From contig NZ_LDAS01000001.1 of assembly GCF_001020565.1 (NCBI RefSeq), positions 2,504,520-2,568,519 on the forward strand: DNA of 64,000 nt, read 5' to 3'. The translations under genes and the position numbers were made by a program. The DNA is from Maribacter thermophilus (GTDB lineage: Bacteria; Bacteroidota; Bacteroidia; Flavobacteriales; Flavobacteriaceae). The notes below the pieces were generated by a model. It had not been told where the DNA came from and searched no databases. It saw nothing but the letters and a program-made list of their open reading frames with translations. Below are positions 60,369 to 64,000 of the stretch, piece by piece (positions within the stretch are counted from its first letter, which is position 1; the number at the start of each line of letters is the position of its first letter).

Positions 60369-63300
60369 CTTTTTATAATCTTAGTTGTTTCTATTACTCC
60401 ATTACTATTGAACCTAACATAATAAAGACCGGTTGCCAATTGGCTCAAATCTATGGTTATATTGGTCCCATCTACCTGCAATAACTCCGTTTTTACCAAT
60501 CTACCGTCAGAACTATAAATTGCAATGGTGACTTGGTCTTTTTGTTCTCCAAAATATACATCAACAATATCTGTGAACGGGTTTGGAAACACTACCGGGC
60601 TATCTGACACAACAAATTCTTCATTATATACGCCTTGGCAGGGAATATCGGTATATACCTTTAAAAAATTCAATCCTTTCTTTAACTCTAAGGTCACTTT
60701 TGAAGATTGTGTATAAATTATGTCATTATTCAATTCCACATAATAATAATCGGACCCTGCCATATCAACAATTAACTGAGTCCCCTGCAATGAAACCTTT
60801 GAACTGACACTTAGTGGTTCTGGCTCGGTAATTACAGCTTCCAAACAAAAAGGTTCATAAACAATGGTACCATCAGAACCTGTAATACAAACATCATAGG
60901 TACCGGCACTTAATCCTGTTAAGACAAAATCGTTTGTAAAATTATCTACCAAATCCACCCCATTACCACTAACGGTAACCTCATAATCCAGAAATACCTT
61001 TGGAGAAATCTTGATAATACCATCATCGTTGGAACTACAGGTTTCACTCTCTAAGGTTACTGTAAAATTTTCTTGCGAAAACCTATATACCGGACAACCG
61101 GATGCATCCACCTCTTGCCCTAATGGCGTCCCCAAACACAAGTCTTCCCCGTCGTCAAAAACTCCATCTTCATCTTCATCGGGCCTAAAATCCCCCTCTA
61201 CACAAACCTCTAATGAAAAAGATTTTAAGCTTCCACCATCAGAAGCAGCATTATCCTGAATTTCAAGGGTCCATTCTCCCAATATAGATTCTCCGTTAAA
61301 AGAACTCAATAACCCGAGCGGCCGTACGGTTCCACTTATTGCAGGGGTACCCGAACATTCAAAATCCGCAGAGGCATCATCATCAAAAACCGCATTAATG
61401 TTTCTACTATCTCCACATGAACTGGAGACCAATACAACCGTTGTACCTTCCGGAGAAGTAAGACTAATTACTATATCTGCCAAATAAGTATGATCTACCT
61501 CAAGGTTGACGTTTATATCCGCCAATGCCAAATCTTGATAAAAAACTACCTTCGATGTAATAGTAGGTGTGCCTATAGAGGATATTTCTATAGGTAGATT
61601 ATCGGCACTCTTAGTTTTACAGTTAAACTGAATGGTGGTAAAGGTAAAAGGCGAACCAAACACCCCTTCCCCACAATCGTTTTTAGGTTTCACCCTCCAA
61701 AAATATTGGGTATCGTTCAGTAAAGACGATGGCGCATATGTATTGACCGAAACCGTAGCGGTTTCAATAATCGAGGCAAAGGAGACATCCGTTGCTATTT
61801 CTACCTCATATTCCGTACTGGAAATATCGGGATCCCACTCCAACAAGACATCTTTAGAAACATCTATCATACCATCTGCAGGAGCCGTTAGAACAACCTC
61901 CGAAAAACTAGTATCATAGATATTAAGCTGCAAAGGCACCGTTTTTGTTAAACTAGCGGAGGTAGCAACTACATTGATCGGGTAATTACCTATTGCCAAA
62001 TTAGTGGTGCCGGAAAAAGTGATAGTTATATTGGTATCGGAGTCGGAAACCGTATCTTGCGAAAAGACCGCCGTTAGCCCCGTGGGCAAAGAAGTTACGC
62101 TTAGTGTACTTTCTTCTGAAAATCCGAGATAGGTCTTATAATCAAAATCTACTACCAGATCGTCGGGTTTACAAACATCATAGCTTAAATCATCGAAGTC
62201 CAATACCACTTCAGATTCCGTAATTGAAAAATCGGCCGCATTGATCGCAAAGAAAATATTACCGGAGGCCTTCACCATGAACCTACCTGTAGTTGTTTCT
62301 ATTCCCCCAGGCACTACAATATCATAACTACCATCGTTCACAACATTCTCTACGATCAGCGTTGGATAGGTGAGGCCACCATCGGTAGAGAGATAGATGT
62401 CGACCGTTTCAGCCGATATCGGTGCCATATCGGTATTGGCCACATCCCAATTAATTGTTGCTACCTCTCCCGCCACAAATGAACTTGCAACATCTTGACT
62501 AGTAACAACGAACGGACCGGCATCATCGGTCACAAAAATCTCCAGTTCCTCAGACACCAACTGCCCTCCCCCGAGGGCATTATCACGTACGGTCAAAGAA
62601 AAATTAAGATTACGCTCAACATTTGAAAGTGTTTCCCAGGCATCACCAACACTAGGACTGGTCTGTGTAAGACTCCCCTCTACAACCCTACTAATATCTG
62701 GAAAATAACGTTCGGGTACGTCCTTTGGGGGTAAAGACCTAAAAAGAGCTCCGGTAGGACTATTAGGTCCAAAAGTAGCCTGTGTAACGATTCCATTGTC
62801 TATTTGTTCCCATGTATAACTGAGTACGTCACCTACATCGGGGTCGGTAGCAGTTCCAGTAAGCACGAAGGGTGTACCGACCGGAATCACATAATCTTCG
62901 ACTGGATCTAAGCTAGGAGGATTGTTCGTTAGGGGAATTACCTCTCCACAAGAAATAGTCTCTAAATAATCACGTATTTGAACAATACTTACATAGTGAA
63001 AATAATCATCGGAATGATAGGCCACGTTATTCGCTCCAGTGATGCCCGCATAGCCCATGATAGTTGTACCACTACCGGGCTCTACCTGAACGGTCGTACT
63101 TTCACTTATATGGGAAAATGTATGGTTAGCGCCAAATTGATGCCCCATTTCATGGGCTACCAAATCTATATCGAACTCATCTCCCTCGGGTGTGGAAAAA
63201 GTTGTGTAGGCACTTCCCTTTCTATTGTCTACACATACCGACCCTATAAAGCCCGAATTGCCATCCAACGCATTGTCTTGCTGATTGAACAAATGCCCTA

Positions 63301-64000
63301 TATCATAATTTTCTTCCCCAATAACACTGGTCAAGGTGCTTTGTGTCTGAGAACTTAACCCTCCCGTAAACGGATCGGTATCGGGGTCTGTATAAATAAC
63401 TTGATCAGTACTACCTATCAACTCCAAAGTAACCCCGAGATCTCTTTCAAAAACGGCATTTACCCTGGTCAAGGTTGCATTTATGGCAGCCAAGGCATCA
63501 GCTTTGGTACCACCATGAAATTCGGTATACTCTCCTGAGGCAGCGATTGCAACCCTGAACTTTCTTAAACTCTGATCATCGACCAATTTTGCCGTAGAAG
63601 TATGCCCCACCTCCAAAACCTGTGGGTTGGTCTTACATATAAAATCTATTTTACCGGACAAACGATCCTTTGCATTATAAACAATATAGGCTCCACTTTC
63701 CCCTTTTTCCATATATACGGTCCCCTCTTTCTTAGGGTCTATGACCATACTTTGTATCCCTTTGGGAGAAACACTAAAAACTATACTTCTAGATATGTCA
63801 TCAACCCCCGACCCTTTGTATGATTTTATATTTGGATATTTTTTGGCCAATTCTGGAGAAAAAACATTGGCCTCTATAACGTTATAAGCCTTTTGATCTC
63901 CATTTTCATCAGGAAAATAAACAACATTAGAACTATATTTTGATGTAGAAACAGTATTTAACCTTTGCTTAAAATCAGCTTCGTTTAGTACAAAAGCCTT
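60365..64000 (-). CDS. T9SS-exported reprolysin-like metallopeptidase (N-terminus beyond right edge)
   Basis: The frame stays open to base 64000, so the signal peptide and first residues are outside; 1211 codons are visible. A propeptide-like stretch is followed by a M12B/reprolysin-like domain with VAHEMGHQFGANH (HExxHxxGxxH zinc site, near 63,130-63,170). Next come a cadherin/PKD-like region (NPPSLDPVEDYVIPVGTPFVLTGTATDPD), an FN3 module, a P/Homo B proprotein-convertase domain (FYQDLALADINVNLEVDHTYLADIVISLTSPEGT) and a type A T9SS sorting domain (PNPFTDIVDVYF...GLYYVRFNSNG) at the end. It is an extracellular protease attached or released via type IX secretion, coupled to the downstream lipoprotein gene. 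Confidence 0.92.
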   Translation of the reverse strand, partial: KAFVLNEADFKQRLNTVSTSKYSSNVVYFPDENGDQKAYNVIEANVFSPELAKKYPNIKSYKGSGVDDISRSIVFSVSPKGIQSMVIDPKKEGTVYMEKGESGAYIVYNAKDRLSGKIDFICKTNPQVLEVGHTSTAKLVDDQSLRKFRVAIAASGEYTEFHGGTKADALAAINATLTRVNAVFERDLGVTLELIGSTDQVIYTDPDTDPFTGGLSSQTQSTLTSVIGEENYDIGHLFNQQDNALDGNSGFIGSVCVDNRKGSAYTTFSTPEGDEFDIDLVAHEMGHQFGANHTFSHISESTTVQVEPGSGTTIMGYAGITGANNVAYHSDDYFHYVSIVQIRDYLETISCGEVIPLTNNPPSLDPVEDYVIPVGTPFVLTGTATDPDVGDVLSYTWEQIDNGIVTQATFGPNSPTGALFRSLPPKDVPERYFPDISRVVEGSLTQTSPSVGDAWETLSNVERNLNFSLTVRDNALGGGQLVSEELEIFVTDDAGPFVVTSQDVASSFVAGEVATINWDVANTDMAPISAETVDIYLSTDGGLTYPTLIVENVVNDGSYDIVVPGGIETTTGRFMVKASGNIFFAINAADFSITESEVVLDFDDLSYDVCKPDDLVVDFDYKTYLGFSEESTLSVTSLPTGLTAVFSQDTVSDSDTNITITFSGTTNLAIGNYPINVVATSASLTKTVPLQLNIYDTSFSEVVLTAPADGMIDVSKDVLLEWDPDISSTEYEVEIATDVSFASIIETATVSVNTYAPSSLLNDTQYFWRVKPKNDCGEGVFGSPFTFTTIQFNCKTKSADNLPIEISSIGTPTITSKVVFYQDLALADINVNLEVDHTYLADIVISLTSPEGTTVVLVSSSCGDSRNINAVFDDDASADFECSGTPAISGTVRPLGLLSSFNGESILGEWTLEIQDNAASDGGSLKSFSLEVCVEGDFRPDEDEDGVFDDGEDLCLGTPLGQEVDASGCPVYRFSQENFTVTLESETCSSNDDGIIKISPKVFLDYEVTVSGNGVDLVDNFTNDFVLTGLSAGTYDVCITGSDGTIVYEPFCLEAVITEPEPLSVSSKVSLQGTQLIVDMAGSDYYYVELNNDIIYTQSSKVTLELKKGLNFLKVYTDIPCQGVYNEEFVVSDSPVVFPNPFTDIVDVYFGEQKDQVTIAIYSSDGRLVKTELLQVDGTNITIDLSQLATGLYYVRFNSNGVIETTKIIKR

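Noticed and set aside
1-64000. CRISPR array, integron, insertion sequence or prophage
   Set aside because: No regularly spaced repeats, transposase, integrase or phage structural genes were seen.

Overview
The window looks like chromosome of a marine, surface-associated member of the Flavobacteriaceae (Zobellia/Maribacter-like). The reasons are a SusC/SusD pair with carbohydrate-active enzymes and a sulfatase, a secreted protease ending in a type IX secretion (T9SS) sorting domain, gliding-type ABC genes, TAnnTTTG-type promoter boxes, many lipoproteins and few Shine-Dalgarno sites. No insertion sequence, CRISPR array, prophage or rRNA was seen. One tRNA gene (Leu-CAA) is present. This is a by-eye reading; nothing was searched against a database.

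Layout. 1-0.7 kb: edge of a sulfide:quinone-oxidoreductase-like flavoprotein. 1-4 kb: an AT-rich accessory patch (DUF4236 protein, a membrane protein, a eukaryote-like cytosolic 5'-nucleotidase I). 4.2-9.8 kb: OmpW-like barrel, cytochrome bd oxidase (cydAB) with an FNR-style dyad upstream, methyltransferase, small membrane protein, DUF808 protein. 10-13.7 kb: sulfatase, Gfo/Idh oxidoreductase, secreted endonuclease/exonuclease/phosphatase-fold protein. 13.7-20.1 kb: a regulatory cluster with a TPR histidine kinase, a NarL/LuxR-type response regulator, a 55-aa lipoprotein, a standalone HsdR_N-type nuclease preceded by a 49-aa Cys/His peptide, and two proteins of unknown function. 20.2-35.3 kb: ornithine-cyclodeaminase-family gene, then DUF5695-like protein, LamG-GH127 beta-L-arabinofuranosidase and DPP-IV-like peptidase on one strand, an AraC regulator read away from them, and a SusCD pair. 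35.8-42.2 kb: RND tripartite efflux operon. 42.5-46.9 kb: DNA polymerase IV plus a short DnaE (translesion cassette). 47-49.5 kb: secreted, barrel and small proteins. 49.6-57 kb: a seven-gene double ABC-exporter operon (gliding-type ATPase/permease/GldG-like, DUF4340, NEW3 repeats, second ATPase/permease). 57-60 kb: tRNA-Leu, prs, rplY, pth. 59.7-64 kb: FN3 lipoprotein and a large T9SS metalloprotease running off the right edge.

The most interesting signal is regulatory. A 16-bp dyad TTACnGAnnTCnGTAA, with the 7-2-7 geometry used by NarL-type response regulators, occurs at 8476, 14660, 16074 and (one mismatch) 19167. Every copy is intergenic, and three flank the genes of the two-component cluster. 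This predicts a local regulon joining the kinase/regulator pair, the Cys/His peptide plus nuclease operon, the 55-aa lipoprotein and two or three unknown envelope proteins. A second dyad, GTAAC-N4-GTTAC, precedes cydAB at about -40 from a predicted start and recurs near the 5'-nucleotidase gene. The arabinofuranosidase/prolyl-peptidase/cyclodeaminase neighbourhood is consistent with use of hydroxyproline-rich arabinosylated glycoproteins, but that is inference.
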